A stretch of DNA of 33,875 nt from Bdellovibrio sp. UBA4095. Lineage in GTDB: Bacteria; Bdellovibrionota; Bdellovibrionia; Bdellovibrionales; Bdellovibrionaceae. The stretch's first letter is position 1. Each line of letters starts with the position of its first letter. Under the pieces are notes generated by a model. It was not told the origin of the DNA and did not search any database. It worked only from the letters and a program-made list of their open reading frames with translations. The position numbers and the translations under genes were made by a program. Shown here one piece after another: positions 1 through 7,518 of the stretch. The DNA is taken from contig DFXZ01000009.1 in NCBI GenBank assembly GCA_002381805.1, forward strand, positions 1 to 33,875, read 5' to 3'.

Positions 1-2
1 TA

Positions 3-590
3 ATGGTTGTGCTTTCGACGATGAGCTTAGGGTGTGCAACCGTGATTGTTGATAATAAAGATGTCATGGAGCCTCCAAATCCTGATCCGGTTAGATTTGC
101 GGACCCGATCTGTTTAAAGCTGAACTTTAAGACCGATAATATTGGTTTTTTTAATGAGCAGGAAGGTCTTAGGCCCATGGAGGAACTTCAGCTTTTGAGG
201 TCTTCGGTTGGGTTGGCTTATTACAATATAATTCAAGATTGTGCGACACCGGTGTCTGAATATACCGTGATCATATCCTCACAGACTAAAAACTGGTGGG
301 CTCGATCGATATGGGCAGCCACTTCATTTCTAACTTTAGGTGTGGTGCCCTTTTATGTAAAAGAGACTGGTGTTATATCTGTAGTAAATAATAACGGCCA
401 GGTATTAGCTGAATCCAACTATGAAGAGAAAAGGCTGACTTCAATATTCGCTCTACCAAAATGGCTGATCGATTTTAATAAAAGTACCAAGCAATATTCA
501 GTTTCAGCTGATATCGCGACAATCAACCGAAGAGAAGCAATACTGCTAAAGAAAGCTACAGAAAAGACTCTTTCTAATGATGCGCCGTAA
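3..590 (+). CDS. Putative lipoprotein, possibly 5'-truncated by the window edge
   Basis: Unknown exported protein of about 195 aa. The visible N-terminus is hydrophobic and ends in a lipobox-like stretch (STMSLGC, Cys at residue 11), which suggests lipid anchoring in the envelope. The pre-Cys segment is short, so the real start may lie upstream of the window. A second hydrophobic stretch, around residues 100-120 (WAATSFLTLGVVPFYV), could be a membrane hairpin. It is followed 24 nt later by another lipoprotein gene on the same strand, so the two may be cotranscribed. I recognise no family. Confidence 0.7.
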   Translation: MVVLSTMSLGCATVIVDNKDVMEPPNPDPVRFADPICLKLNFKTDNIGFFNEQEGLRPMEELQLLRSSVGLAYYNIIQDCATPVSEYTVIISSQTKNWWARSIWAATSFLTLGVVPFYVKETGVISVVNNNGQVLAESNYEEKRLTSIFALPKWLIDFNKSTKQYSVSADIATINRREAILLKKATEKTLSNDAP

Positions 591-614
591 GTAAGAAACA
601 CCAAGGGGTAAGTG

Positions 615-1106
615 ATGTATTCCTCAATGAAGTTGCTTCTATTATTATATGTCGTCGTGTGGGGCTCTGGCTGCAAAGTCGGAGCGTTTTATGCTGGTGC
701 CGGTGAATTAGAAGATTGCAAAGGCCAGGTGTCTACAATACTTGCTTCGGTTGGTTTTAAGACTGCGATTGAGGATCGAGGATATTCTCTAAGTCAATTG
801 AATGCTCAAGTTCTGGAAATCAAATCATCAACGAAAGATGAGTTTTGGGCTAAGGTAGTAGTTCAAAATGATAAACAGATTCTTCAAGTTATCGGTATAG
901 ACCTGCTTCCTCAAGAATGCGGCTACGATAGAGATTGCCCAATTTCAGATAAAAGTCGGCAGAAGATGCTAGACCTAATTTCATCGATAAGTGAGACATT
1001 GCATTGTAATGTGGGAGAGACCACCTTTAAAGATATAAAGAAATTAGAAAGTTCAAAAAAGAAGATTGCTAAGTGGAAAGAGGATCCATTATTTTTAATA
1101 GAGTAG
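615..1106 (+). CDS. Small lipoprotein of unknown function
   Basis: The protein starts with a signal peptide (MKLLLLLYVVVWGSGC from the internal Met at residue 5) ending in a good lipobox, GSGC, so it is probably a lipoprotein. The rest is about 145 aa and hydrophilic, with Cys residues near 36 and a CGYDRDC pair that could form a disulfide. An AAGGGG ribosome site lies 7 nt before ATG 615. A GTG directly upstream (612) and ATG 627 are alternative starts. It follows the lipoprotein gene at the left edge and precedes a two-helix membrane protein on the same strand. No family recognised. Confidence 0.75.
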   Translation: MYSSMKLLLLLYVVVWGSGCKVGAFYAGAGELEDCKGQVSTILASVGFKTAIEDRGYSLSQLNAQVLEIKSSTKDEFWAKVVVQNDKQILQVIGIDLLPQECGYDRDCPISDKSRQKMLDLISSISETLHCNVGETTFKDIKKLESSKKKIAKWKEDPLFLIE

Positions 1107-1164
1107 CTGAACTTACTGTAGGAGGGTTCGTCAGTTTTTTTGGTATCTATTGGAGGCACCAGGA

Positions 1165-1776
1165 ATGAGTATGGCTAGCGAAATTAAGAGTCCAAGACGG
1201 ATCTCGGCATTATTTTTAGCGTGCACGAATGTTCTGGCTTTTTCGCTCGTTGCAATTTCAGTTTTGTGGTTATATCGAGGCGCTCTCTTTGAATTGAGTG
1301 AACTAAGGGTTTTGATCTTAGTTTTTGGGTTGGTATCCGGAATCGGCTTGTTCGCATCATTTGTCCCGCTAAGAAAGACCCCTCAAGATTATAGATTCTC
1401 ACGGGAGAAGTTCGCATTTTTTATTGCTGACAGTATCTCATTTGATGCCGTTAGATCTCAGCTAGAGTTAATCGGCTATCGAAGTGTTTCTGATAGGATT
1501 TTCTTTCATCATAAAATTTCCGACACTTCAGTTTATAAAAGAACGAATGATTTCAAGCCACACTTCTTAGAGGTTGGCATTTTTTCATTAGATAGCGGCG
1601 GTAACTTGGTTGTACTCCGAGCGTGGCCGGCAAATAAGCTTGCTGCTGCGGATTGGAGTTTGAGTATTCATTATTCCCTTGTTGAGTTGGAAAGGAATGT
1701 TTTTCATGGAATGAAAAAGATTTCCTTTCAGGAACTAAAGCAAATGTATCCCACGATCCTGCAGACTAAGACGTAA
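1165..1776 (+). CDS. Two-helix membrane protein of unknown function
   Basis: ATG 1165 is chosen because GGAGG sits at 1152-1156 with good spacing. A TTG at 1150 in the same frame has none. The 203-aa product has two adjacent hydrophobic helices near residues 15-40 and 48-70, then a soluble domain of about 130 aa. That domain faces the cytoplasm if the positive-inside rule holds (KSPRR before helix 1, RKT after helix 2). Third gene of a same-strand run from the left edge. No family recognised. Confidence 0.7.
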   Translation: MSMASEIKSPRRISALFLACTNVLAFSLVAISVLWLYRGALFELSELRVLILVFGLVSGIGLFASFVPLRKTPQDYRFSREKFAFFIADSISFDAVRSQLELIGYRSVSDRIFFHHKISDTSVYKRTNDFKPHFLEVGIFSLDSGGNLVVLRAWPANKLAAADWSLSIHYSLVELERNVFHGMKKISFQELKQMYPTILQTKT

Positions 1777-1890
1777 AAACTGATTTTTTTAAAGGCGTGT
1801 GGATTTCCTTTTGCGAAGCAGAACTTCGTTCTTTCCAAGTTCTCGGAATTGGGACGGACAATCTAACCTTCCAAGCTCTCCATTCGATTT

Positions 1891-1907
1891 AAGCCGGGCA
1901 CCGGCTT
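1891..1907 (+). other. Perfect hairpin in the 1777-1940 gap
   Basis: AAGCCGG pairs with CCGGCTT around a three-base loop (GCA), about 30 nt before the GTG start at 1941. A weaker hairpin (CGAAG, loop CAGAA, CTTCG) lies upstream at about 1818-1832. No strong T-run follows, so it could be an attenuator or leader structure rather than a clean terminator. The rest of the gap shows no gene. Confidence 0.4.
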
Positions 1908-1940
1908 TGCTTAAGGGATCTTTCCACGTGGAGGTCCCCA

Positions 1941-2312
1941 GTGGATGAGCAAAAATTAAAACAAGTTAGATCGTTCCTATTCGTCGCAGCTGCGATTCAT
2001 TTCATATCAAGCATCAGAGCTGCTTTCATCAGCTATCAAATCACCCAATTCCCCGAAGCCGCAAACTTCGCCCTAGAGCCGTCGGTCATGGCGTCCCTCG
2101 GGTTTAGTCTCGTGTATCCCATCTTATTCCTCATCGGCACGGTGAAGGCGCTTCAGGGATTAAAAGCAGGCAATCCGTACTACTGGATAATTGCCATATC
2201 GCTCGCCGGGTTTTCGGTGTTTAGTTGGGCGATGCCGGTTGGAGTTATTGTTTTGCTCGTTCTGCTTGCTAGGGGGGTGAGAGAAGGGTTTCTCCAAAAA
2301 CTTGATTTATAG
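1941..2312 (+). CDS. Small polytopic membrane protein
   Basis: The 123-aa product is mostly hydrophobic, with about three to four membrane helices (roughly residues 8-30, 50-68, 78-92, 95-115), so it is an inner-membrane protein. The start is GTG with GGAGG at 1930-1934. The nearby ATG at 1945 is out of frame. The gene ends 1 nt before the first R1 palindromic repeat. Function unknown. The GC content is higher than in the preceding genes. Confidence 0.7.
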   Translation: MDEQKLKQVRSFLFVAAAIHFISSIRAAFISYQITQFPEAANFALEPSVMASLGFSLVYPILFLIGTVKALQGLKAGNPYYWIIAISLAGFSVFSWAMPVGVIVLLVLLARGVREGFLQKLDL

Positions 2313-2313
2313 C

Positions 2314-2435
2314 GGTCGATGAAAACCGGCCATCTGCTGCGTTGTTGGAACCCTTCCTTCGTTGCGACGTACTGATCCGTACGCCTCACTTCGCTAGGGT
2401 TCCGCCGCCTTGCAACTGTCCGGTTTTGATCAACC
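2314..2435 (+). repeat. R1 palindromic repeat, copy A
   Basis: The ends are near-perfect inverted repeats (GGTCGATGAAAACCGG and CCGGTTTTGATCAACC). The internal left arm carries CATCTGCTGCGTTGTTGG, the centre GTAC-TGATCC-GTAC, and the right arm CGCCTTGCAACTG. It starts 1 nt after the stop of the upstream gene. It forms a tandem pair with copy B. Confidence 0.85.
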
Positions 2436-2445
2436 TTTGAGGTTA

Positions 2446-2570
2446 GGAGAAGGTGAAAAACTACCATCTGCTTTGTTGTCAGGAAGCTAGCTGTCCTCAA
2501 CGTATTTGTAAATACGCCTGTGGTAACTCGCTTCCTTCCGCCGCGCATCTGGCAGTTTTTGACCAACCTT
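2446..2570 (+). repeat. R1 palindromic repeat, copy B
   Basis: Same architecture and orientation as copy A: outer arms AAGGTGAAAAACTACC and GGCAGTTTTTGACC, CATCTGCTTTGTTGTC on the left, a centre in which GTATTT pairs with AAATAC, and CCGCGCATCTGG on the right. It lies 10 nt after copy A, making a doublet. Confidence 0.85.
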
Positions 2571-2644
2571 TAGTGGGATTGGGAAATAACTATTTTTTCC
2601 TGATGATCTATCCTGATTCGTAAAAATAAACATTTCTATCCATC

Positions 2645-2727
2645 GTAAACATCTTGGTCTGACGGGCTGTCGAAGACGTAGTCCGGAACCCGCGCTCCGT
2701 GTCCGAAGGACACCGTCGACCGGTTTA
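2645..2727. repeat. R2 structured element, copy a
   Basis: An outer pairing of TAAAC (about 2646-2650) with GTTTA (2723-2727) encloses a perfect six-base-pair hairpin, GTGTCC-GAA-GGACAC (2699-2713). The motif GAACCCGCGCTCC precedes the hairpin and CGTCGACC follows it, matching the other R2 copies. Its right arm contains the TAA stop of the leftward gene at 2725. It could act as a 3' UTR structure for that gene or as a mobile or structural repeat. Confidence 0.6.
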
Positions 2728-3051
2728 GTCTGATTGGTTTTTGCTTTTGCCGACGAGCTCCTTGAGGTCTTTTGTGAAGTACTTGGATTTCAATAAAAAA
2801 TATAAGAATAAATAAAAAGCGTTCATAACTATAAGAGCAATTACGTCGGCAAATTCAAATTCTCGTCCACGATTCAAAATTAAATAAATCGCGGTGAAGT
2901 TGCTGAGGACGAATAAAGATAAAATGTAGGTCTTCTCACGGGTTTTTGGTTTCTTTATGTATGAGTATGCTTTTATTAAACCTAAGACCAGGATGGCTCC
3001 CACTATAGAATAAACTAAAATAAAAATTAACACCTGAGTCAGTTCGTTCAT
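2725..3051 (-). CDS. Small three-helix membrane protein
   Basis: The 108-aa protein has three hydrophobic helices (about residues 5-28, 42-60, 68-88) joined by a basic loop (KKPKTREK) and ends in a basic soluble tail. This fits an inner-membrane protein with a cytoplasmic loop and tail. The ribosome site before ATG 3051 is weak. Its stop codon lies in the right arm of an R2 element. Transcribed alone, leftward. No family recognised. Confidence 0.65.
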   Translation of the reverse strand: MNELTQVLIFILVYSIVGAILVLGLIKAYSYIKKPKTREKTYILSLFVLSNFTAIYLILNRGREFEFADVIALIVMNAFYLFLYFLLKSKYFTKDLKELVGKSKNQSD

Positions 3052-3211
3052 GGCTTATTTCATCATAATGAAATGAACATTGTCTATACGAAATGGAGTT
3101 TAGATTGAGGCATAGGTGTATATCTCGACGCTTTGATCAATCGTTGAGTTGTTGCATTGCTTGCTTTCAAGTAGCCTTGCATTTTGGCTGCAATTGGCAC
3201 TTAATGATCTT

Positions 3212-3559
3212 ATGAAGATCTACCTTAGGGTTTTGGCAGTTATTTATTTTATTGGAGGCATCTTACACGTATTAGATGTATTTGATCTCCGCTTAAAATT
3301 TAGTGAGATGTCTAGTGTATGGCAGGCTTGGATTATTTATCTTATGATCTTCGATATTTTAGCAGCTATAGGGCTATGGCAACAGAAGAAGTGGGGCATA
3401 TCATTGTTCCTGCTAATCGCGATTTCACAATTAATTGCATACATTTGTTTTTCGAACGTCTTTGGTCGTCAGTATTCTTTGATTGCAATTCACGTTGTTA
3501 CTTTAGCTGTGTATCAGTTTTTAAAGTGGACAGGCTCTAGAAAAGTACAAAAAATATAA
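3212..3559 (+). CDS. Four-helix membrane protein (DoxX-like size)
   Basis: The frame opens at 3149, but ATG 3212 (MKIYLRVLAVIYF) gives a normal membrane-protein N-terminus. The 115-aa product has four helices (about residues 4-20, 38-56, 62-80, 84-105) with a polar patch after the first helix (LHVLDVFDLR). Size and topology resemble small DoxX or DUF-type membrane proteins, but I cannot assign a family. It runs toward the GNAT gene at 3643, with a hairpin between them. Confidence 0.65.
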   Translation: MKIYLRVLAVIYFIGGILHVLDVFDLRLKFSEMSSVWQAWIIYLMIFDILAAIGLWQQKKWGISLFLLIAISQLIAYICFSNVFGRQYSLIAIHVVTLAVYQFLKWTGSRKVQKI

Positions 3560-3564
3560 ATTGT

Positions 3565-3597
3565 ATTTCTGCTCTGATGAGGGGGCTCATTAGAAAT
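3565..3597 (+). other. Interrupted hairpin between genes
   Basis: ATTTCT pairs with AGAAAT (outer) and ATGAG with CTCAT (inner, loop of four G), with a six-base bulge on the left. It lies between the stop at 3559 and the GNAT start at 3643. There is no T-run, so its role (attenuator or protein site) is open. Confidence 0.35.
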
Positions 3598-3642
3598 AAT
3601 TGTTTGGACTTTTTAGGGATTTAAAAGAGGCTTATAAGTTAT

Positions 3643-4164
3643 ATGTCGTTAGTACTACGAAATTTAGAATTCTCAGATGAAGCTGCATTTTTCGAAGGTA
3701 TGAAGCATTGGCAAGTGAAAGATCTATCTTGGTACACGTTTATTTGGAAGCCTGGGATGTCATTTGCTGAAATGTTGAAAATTCTTGAGAACGAACGGCA
3801 GGGTATCAATCTTGCCCAGGGGAGAGTACCTCATTCGATGCTTTACGGATTCGTTGATGGCGTCATAGTTGGCAGAGTGAGTCTGCGCCATTCGCTAAAC
3901 GAAAATCTCCGTAAGAGGGGCGGCAATATGGGGTATGCGGTAGCCGAGCCATTCCGTCGAAACGGGTACGCTACCGAGATGGTTCGGCTGGCAATTGAAT
4001 ACTGTCGTGGCCTTGGCATGTCTAAAATATTGGTTACCTGTGCTGATGAAAATATTCCTTCCTGGAAAATCATCGAAAAATTTAATGGACAACTCCAGGA
4101 TCGAGTTTGGGATGATGAAGACCAAGAGATGATCAGACGGTACTGGATATCCTTAGCCAAATAG
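3643..4164 (+). CDS. GNAT-family N-acetyltransferase
   Basis: The 173-aa protein has the GNAT fold pattern. An N-terminal strand and helix (SLVLRNLEFSDEAAFFEGM) are followed by strands around residue 68 (MLYGFVDGVIVGRVSLRHS) and the acetyl-CoA motif A near residues 103-127 (NMGYAVAEPFRRNGYATEM, with RRNGYA as the pyrophosphate loop). Motif B is near 136-150 (KILVTCADENIPSWKIIEKF). This is the RimJ/RimL or YjdJ-like layout. The substrate is unknown. Solitary gene, facing a leftward membrane protein gene. Confidence 0.88.
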   Translation: MSLVLRNLEFSDEAAFFEGMKHWQVKDLSWYTFIWKPGMSFAEMLKILENERQGINLAQGRVPHSMLYGFVDGVIVGRVSLRHSLNENLRKRGGNMGYAVAEPFRRNGYATEMVRLAIEYCRGLGMSKILVTCADENIPSWKIIEKFNGQLQDRVWDDEDQEMIRRYWISLAK

Positions 4165-4174
4165 TCAAAAAAAA

Positions 4175-4573
4175 TCATTTACTTTTGAGTTTCGGGCGTA
4201 GTTTGTATATTGGATCGGTAGCTTGCCCCAGAATTCCGCTGACGAGTGAGATTATGACATAAAATGCTATGCTCTGGATATTTAGGCAGACTAAAAGGGA
4301 GTTTGTGATTCCCATGATTAAGAAGGTTAAGGCTGAGACGTTGAGATTGAAAAAACGTCCAATTGAAATGCCGAAGATAAAAACTAATGCTAGTGGTTGG
4401 GTCAAAAGCAATTGCAGTTGCAAAGTGCCAAGCTGACCAAACTTAGGTTCGTATTTTCCTACGAGATAGATCCAAATCGCGCATATAACAGCCATACCAA
4501 CATTAAAGAGCAGGTATGCTTTCAGATAATAAAGAAAACTAAGCCTGAATCCGCGCAATGAATATTTCTTCAT
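4175..4573 (-). CDS. Four-helix membrane protein
   Basis: ATG 4573 is preferred over 4591 because AGGA lies just upstream of it. The product (about 132 aa) begins with a basic stretch (MKKYSLRGFR), then four hydrophobic helices at about residues 10-38, 55-75, 80-98 and 103-122, and ends in a basic tail (KLRPKLKSK). Probably an inner-membrane protein with both ends in the cytoplasm. Convergent with the GNAT gene, 10 nt apart. Family not recognised. Confidence 0.65.
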   Translation of the reverse strand: MKKYSLRGFRLSFLYYLKAYLLFNVGMAVICAIWIYLVGKYEPKFGQLGTLQLQLLLTQPLALVFIFGISIGRFFNLNVSALTFLIMGITNSLLVCLNIQSIAFYVIISLVSGILGQATDPIYKLRPKLKSK

Positions 4574-4675
4574 CTGTCCTAATTGAAGCATAAGAGCTTA
4601 CCCAAGTTAATCGAATTTAATCTATCACCTGAACTAAACCTTGTCCGCAGGGGGAGAGTTTGGTTTAATTTCTTT

Positions 4676-4951
4676 ATGAAAAAGAATGCTCAGCTGGCCA
4701 ACTTCCTCAAAGAAAAGCGCATTGCATCTGGCCTAAGCCAAGGCGATGTCGCCGATAAACTTGGGTATTCCACCGCGCAATTCATTTCCAACTGGGAGCG
4801 AGGCGTAGCCGCGCCGCCCGTAAACATTCTGAAAAAACTCGCTGAACTGTATAAGGTTAATGCGGAAGAGTTGTTTGAGGTGGTGTTGGAGGAGAAAATC
4901 AGGGAAGTCACGAACGACCTCCGCCGCCGCTTCAAGCGGGCTGGTCGCTAG
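4676..4951 (+). CDS. XRE-family HTH transcriptional regulator
   Basis: ATG 4676 gives a normal compact Cro/CI-type protein of 91 aa. The in-frame extension upstream to 4583 overlaps the divergent gene and is probably not translated. The helix-turn-helix covers about residues 8-62: recognition region SQGDVADKLGYSTAQFISNW, then ERGVAAPP and the fifth helix LKKLAELYKVNAEELF. The C-terminus is basic and helical (RRRFKRAGR). It is divergent from the membrane protein gene ending at 4175 and may control it. R1 copy C follows 4 nt after the stop. Confidence 0.85.
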   Translation: MKKNAQLANFLKEKRIASGLSQGDVADKLGYSTAQFISNWERGVAAPPVNILKKLAELYKVNAEELFEVVLEEKIREVTNDLRRRFKRAGR

Positions 4952-4955
4952 ATGT

Positions 4956-5069
4956 GATGAAAGGCGGGTGCTTACTTTGTTGTCGGCTCGCCAGCTGTCC
5001 TCGACGTACCTCACGCGTACGCCTGCGGTAACTGCCGAACCTCCGTCGCGTAATCTCCCGCTTTCGCTC
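4956..5069 (+). repeat. R1 palindromic repeat, copy C
   Basis: GATGAAAGGCGGG at the left end pairs imperfectly with CCCGCTTTCGCTC at the right end. The interior keeps TTTGTTGTCGG, TCCTCGACGTAC, CGTACGCCTGCGGTAAC and TCCGTCGCGTAATCT. It starts 4 nt after the stop of the HTH gene and has the same orientation as the other copies. Confidence 0.8.
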
Positions 5070-5121
5070 CCATCTCGTGATTTTTAAGTTCAATAATAAA
5101 TCATCATTCTCTATCGATAAA

Positions 5122-5202
5122 GAAACTGTAGCAGGCGAGCGTTGCCCAGCTGTGACCCGTAATTCATATGCCGATTTGGCATATCGGCAACTAATCTGTT
5201 TC
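5122..5202. repeat. R2 structured element, copy e
   Basis: An outer stem GAAAC/GTTTC (5122-5126 with 5198-5202) encloses a GTAGCAGGCGAGCGTTGCC hairpin region, the TGACCCGT motif and a seven-base-pair hairpin, ATATGCC-GATTT-GGCATAT (5166-5184). The hairpin sequence differs completely from copies a, c and d but keeps its pairing. It lies about 50 nt after R1 copy C and 30 nt before the pilin-like gene. Confidence 0.6.
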
Positions 5203-5232
5203 AAGTATACATTAGAATGTTTATGATGAGTC

Positions 5233-5652
5233 ATGAAGATTAAATTTTTTTTTGGTGTGACTACGATTCTAGTTCTTGTTGCCGGGGCGATCTATCTTTT
5301 TGACTATGTCTATAGAATTAAAGAAAACGCGCAGCTTTCAGAAATGAGAACTGCTATGGCTGCGCTCATTTCCTCAATGGAGGCCTTTCATAACGAGACC
5401 GGAAGGTATTCTGATGATTTCGATACTATCGGATACTCGCCTGAGGGGAGCTTGCGATCGAAACTCTATCTGAAGCCCAAGGATGTTCCGCTAGATATAC
5501 TAGAACGGATCGCAGAAAACGACCGTCCTTTTGTAGGTGGCTCCGATTATCAGATTCTGGGAATTCTTGAGTTAGGTGACCGTGAGATTGTCATTAAGGC
5601 AAACAATAGAAATTCGGAGCCGCAACAAATTACTTTGTCTGAATCCGATTAA
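5233..5652 (+). CDS. Pseudopilin-like membrane-anchored protein
   Basis: A 139-aa protein with one N-terminal membrane helix (about residues 5-27), followed by an amphipathic continuation (QLSEMRTAMAALISSMEAFH) and a motif typical of type IV pilin/GspG-like proteins (ETGRYSDDFDTIGYSPEG). The leader lacks the usual Gly-Phe/Met-Thr prepilin cleavage site (MKIKFFFGVTTILVLVAG), so processing by a prepilin peptidase is uncertain. No secretion genes are adjacent. It could be a lone minor pseudopilin or a protein that only mimics the shape. Confidence 0.55.
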   Translation: MKIKFFFGVTTILVLVAGAIYLFDYVYRIKENAQLSEMRTAMAALISSMEAFHNETGRYSDDFDTIGYSPEGSLRSKLYLKPKDVPLDILERIAENDRPFVGGSDYQILGILELGDREIVIKANNRNSEPQQITLSESD

Positions 5653-5724
5653 CGGACATCAGTTCAAACGCATTCCGAACCGGCCTCGTGCCTTGTTTGC
5701 TTACTGAGCAAGGCGGAGGTTCTC

Positions 5725-6015
5725 ATGAAATATCTAATCGTTCTTTTAATGTTCTCATCTCTTTCCGCTCACGCTCTGTCTTATGACTTCTTCGATCATC
5801 GTGACATGTCCAGGATCCCGCGCTGCGCGCTCCAAGCTTGCGCTATGAATGACCAAGGCCATACCTATACCCAAATGTGCAGCGAACTTCGCCAGATGCC
5901 TGGCGCGACCATTATGCGCAAACAGCCGGTGGTGATTCTGACGGAGGGGAGGATGAGGGAGAAATGCGTTTGCCCGTGTGATTACGCCCTCGAATCTCGT
6001 GCACGGGAGCTGTGA
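5725..6015 (+). CDS. Small exported Cys-rich protein
   Basis: The 96-aa precursor has a clear Sec signal peptide (MKYLIVLLMFSSLSAHA, cleavage after AHA near residue 17). The mature part of about 79 aa has six Cys, including CALQAC and a C-terminal KCVCPC, which suggests disulfides or metal binding in the periplasm. A GGAGG site lies just upstream of ATG 5725. Its last codons and TGA stop lie inside the end of R1 copy D, so the repeat forms the C-terminus. No family recognised. Confidence 0.7.
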   Translation: MKYLIVLLMFSSLSAHALSYDFFDHRDMSRIPRCALQACAMNDQGHTYTQMCSELRQMPGATIMRKQPVVILTEGRMREKCVCPCDYALESRAREL

Positions 6016-6132
6016 TGAAAACCAGCCATCTTCTTCGTTCTCGGAAGCCGGACTGTCCTCGACGTACCGATCCGTACGCCTGCGGGAATCCGGCCCCCTC
6101 GGGCCTCAAATCTGGCCGGTTTTGATCACAGC
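6009..6132 (+). repeat. R1 palindromic repeat, copy D
   Basis: A very regular copy: GCTGTGATGAAAACCAGCC at the left end against GGCCGGTTTTGATCACAGC at the right, CATCTTCTTCGTTCTCGG inside, and centre GACGTACCGATCCGTACGCC. The TGA stop of the upstream gene (6013-6015) falls within the left terminal repeat. Confidence 0.88.
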
Positions 6133-6213
6133 TGGTACAAAAAGAAAAGTATCTGCTCCGCCGCGGATCTGAGCTATTCTATCTCTCGCGTCGTGCAAAA
6201 AATGTTATATATC

Positions 6214-6301
6214 GTAAACATCTCTCCTAGTCTGAAGGCGTGACATCGGTACGCCTGAACCCGTGCTACATGTGCCTCAAGGCACATCGCCAACAGTTTA
6301 C
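6214..6301. repeat. R2 structured element, copy b
   Basis: This is the clearest R2 copy. The outer stem is GTAAAC/GTTTAC (6214-6219 with 6296-6301). Hairpin 1 is AGGCGT-N9-ACGCCT (6236-6256). The linker is GAACCCGTGCTAC. Hairpin 2 is ATGTGCC-TCAA-GGCACAT (6270-6287), then CGCCAAC. The whole folds as a three-way junction on either strand. It adjoins the stop of the small leftward gene at 6304. Confidence 0.65.
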
Positions 6302-6303
6302 CT

Positions 6304-6474
6304 TTACTGAGTCTTCCTATCCAGGATCGAAAAGAGGTGACTGAAGCCTAAGAATATTCCGCTGGCACAGAACAACGATCCTCCGGTTGCAGCATGAATG
6401 GCATTGCCGTTAATCATAATAATGATTCCAAGGAAAAATGAGAGAAAGCCGACAAATGCGAATAGTAGTTTCAA
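6304..6474 (-). CDS. Small two-helix membrane protein (56 aa)
   Basis: Read from the reverse strand: TTG start at 6474 with a GAGGT ribosome site 4-5 nt upstream, 56 codons, TAA at 6304. The product begins MKLLFAFVGFLSFF and continues LGIIIMINGN, forming helix 1. A Gly/Ala-rich second helix follows (GGSLFCASGIFLGF), then a basic end (LDRKTQ). Clear hydrophobic periodicity and a good ribosome site make it a likely real membrane peptide. An R2 element adjoins its stop codon. No family recognised. Confidence 0.55.
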   Translation of the reverse strand: MKLLFAFVGFLSFFLGIIIMINGNAIHAATGGSLFCASGIFLGFSHLFSILDRKTQ

Positions 6475-6620
6475 AGTTACCTCGTTAGTTTTGTGATCTC
6501 GTTATTAATTTGGCTTTACGATTGGTTTACAAAGGAAACCTGATTCTGGAAGCGTTTGCACTGAGTATATGACATCGTTTTTTTCCAGTTTATTATTAAC
6601 CGGGACTGGCTAAATTTGCC

Positions 6621-6704
6621 CTAGACGGGCGACTTCAGGTGTTTTATTGAAGCTTGAAAGCTTAATGAGATTGATTCGGAATCATATTCACGGTTGCTTT
6701 TCAT
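6621..6704 (-). CDS. Possible 27-aa peptide with a strong ribosome site
   Basis: On the reverse strand AGGAGGAGAA directly precedes ATG 6704. The frame runs 27 codons (MKSNREYDSESISLSFQ, then ASIKHLKSPV) to TAG at 6621. It starts 44 nt after the stop of the leftward membrane protein gene at 6749, as if the last gene of that operon. The ribosome site is the best in this region, but the peptide is short and polar. The remaining DNA between 6475 and 6748 shows no other gene. Confidence 0.35.
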   Translation of the reverse strand: MKSNREYDSESISLSFQASIKHLKSPV

Positions 6705-6748
6705 TTCTCCTCCTGAAGTTTATTGAATCGAACTTATGGATCTTTTCG

Positions 6749-7477
6749 CTATGCAGATTCTTCCAGCTCGGAAAGACGCCTTCCAAGTTCTTTTATGTCT
6801 GTGTTGACCAAGACGATGTGGGATAGTGTCTCGTCAAGAAATGATGGGGGTACAATATGCTCAAGGGAGTAAGTATAAACAGCGAGCATAGACTTTCTGT
6901 TTTCTATACTCCAATTAAGGTTCTTTCCGAACATCAGGATATAGAGGCGCATTAAGTTAACATCCTGAGACGTAAATCTTGTATTCTTTAGAACGTCAAA
7001 GAGACCTCGTAAGTTTCGATATCTTTTGAATTCTGTTTTGTCTGAGCAGTAGGATATCAAAAACATAATGGAAATTATTGGTGCCAGAATAGTTATAACA
7101 AAGAAAATTGCGACTTCATTTTCGTCACTGTCAAAAAAGGAGTTGAGAACAAACAATCTAGTTCCTTTTTCAGTATATACCCCTGTGAAGTTATGATAGT
7201 TGAGTTCAGCTGTAGCCATATTAGCTTTAAAATAAGGGCTTGCTTCGATTTGTAAGTACTTTCGAACTGTGTTGAAGTAAAAACATATGTAGCTTACCGC
7301 GTATAACAAGATGCCGGCAGCGAAGTTTATGACTGCTATTGAGAACTGAAGTTCCCAAGAGAAAATTTTCATGAGGGCTGCTGAGCCAGCTAGGTATATG
7401 AGACTCATGAGAATTCCAATTGTACCGTACTTTAGAAATTTAAAGAAAGATATAACGGTATATGTTGCTAAACTCAT
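6749..7477 (-). CDS. Membrane protein of unknown function
   Basis: The 242-aa protein has two N-terminal helices (about residues 15-38 and 45-68), a soluble segment of about 50 aa, then a third helix (VAIFFVITILAPIISIMFLI, about 122-142). An 95-aa hydrophilic C-terminal domain ends in an acidic helix (LGRRLSELEESA). AGGAGA precedes ATG 7477. It lies 41 nt downstream of an exported protein gene on the same strand, so an operon is likely. No family recognised. Confidence 0.7.
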   Translation of the reverse strand: MSLATYTVISFFKFLKYGTIGILMSLIYLAGSAALMKIFSWELQFSIAVINFAAGILLYAVSYICFYFNTVRKYLQIEASPYFKANMATAELNYHNFTGVYTEKGTRLFVLNSFFDSDENEVAIFFVITILAPIISIMFLISYCSDKTEFKRYRNLRGLFDVLKNTRFTSQDVNLMRLYILMFGKNLNWSIENRKSMLAVYTYSLEHIVPPSFLDETLSHIVLVNTDIKELGRRLSELEESA

Positions 7478-7518
7478 TTAGTCTCCTTTCTAGGGATGTT
7501 CCACGGTTGCCCTTGTTT

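Noticed and set aside
2645..6301. R2 elements as tRNA genes
   Set aside because: They have hairpins in a three-way junction, but no TTCGANNC arm, anticodon arm or CCA-type acceptor of normal length.
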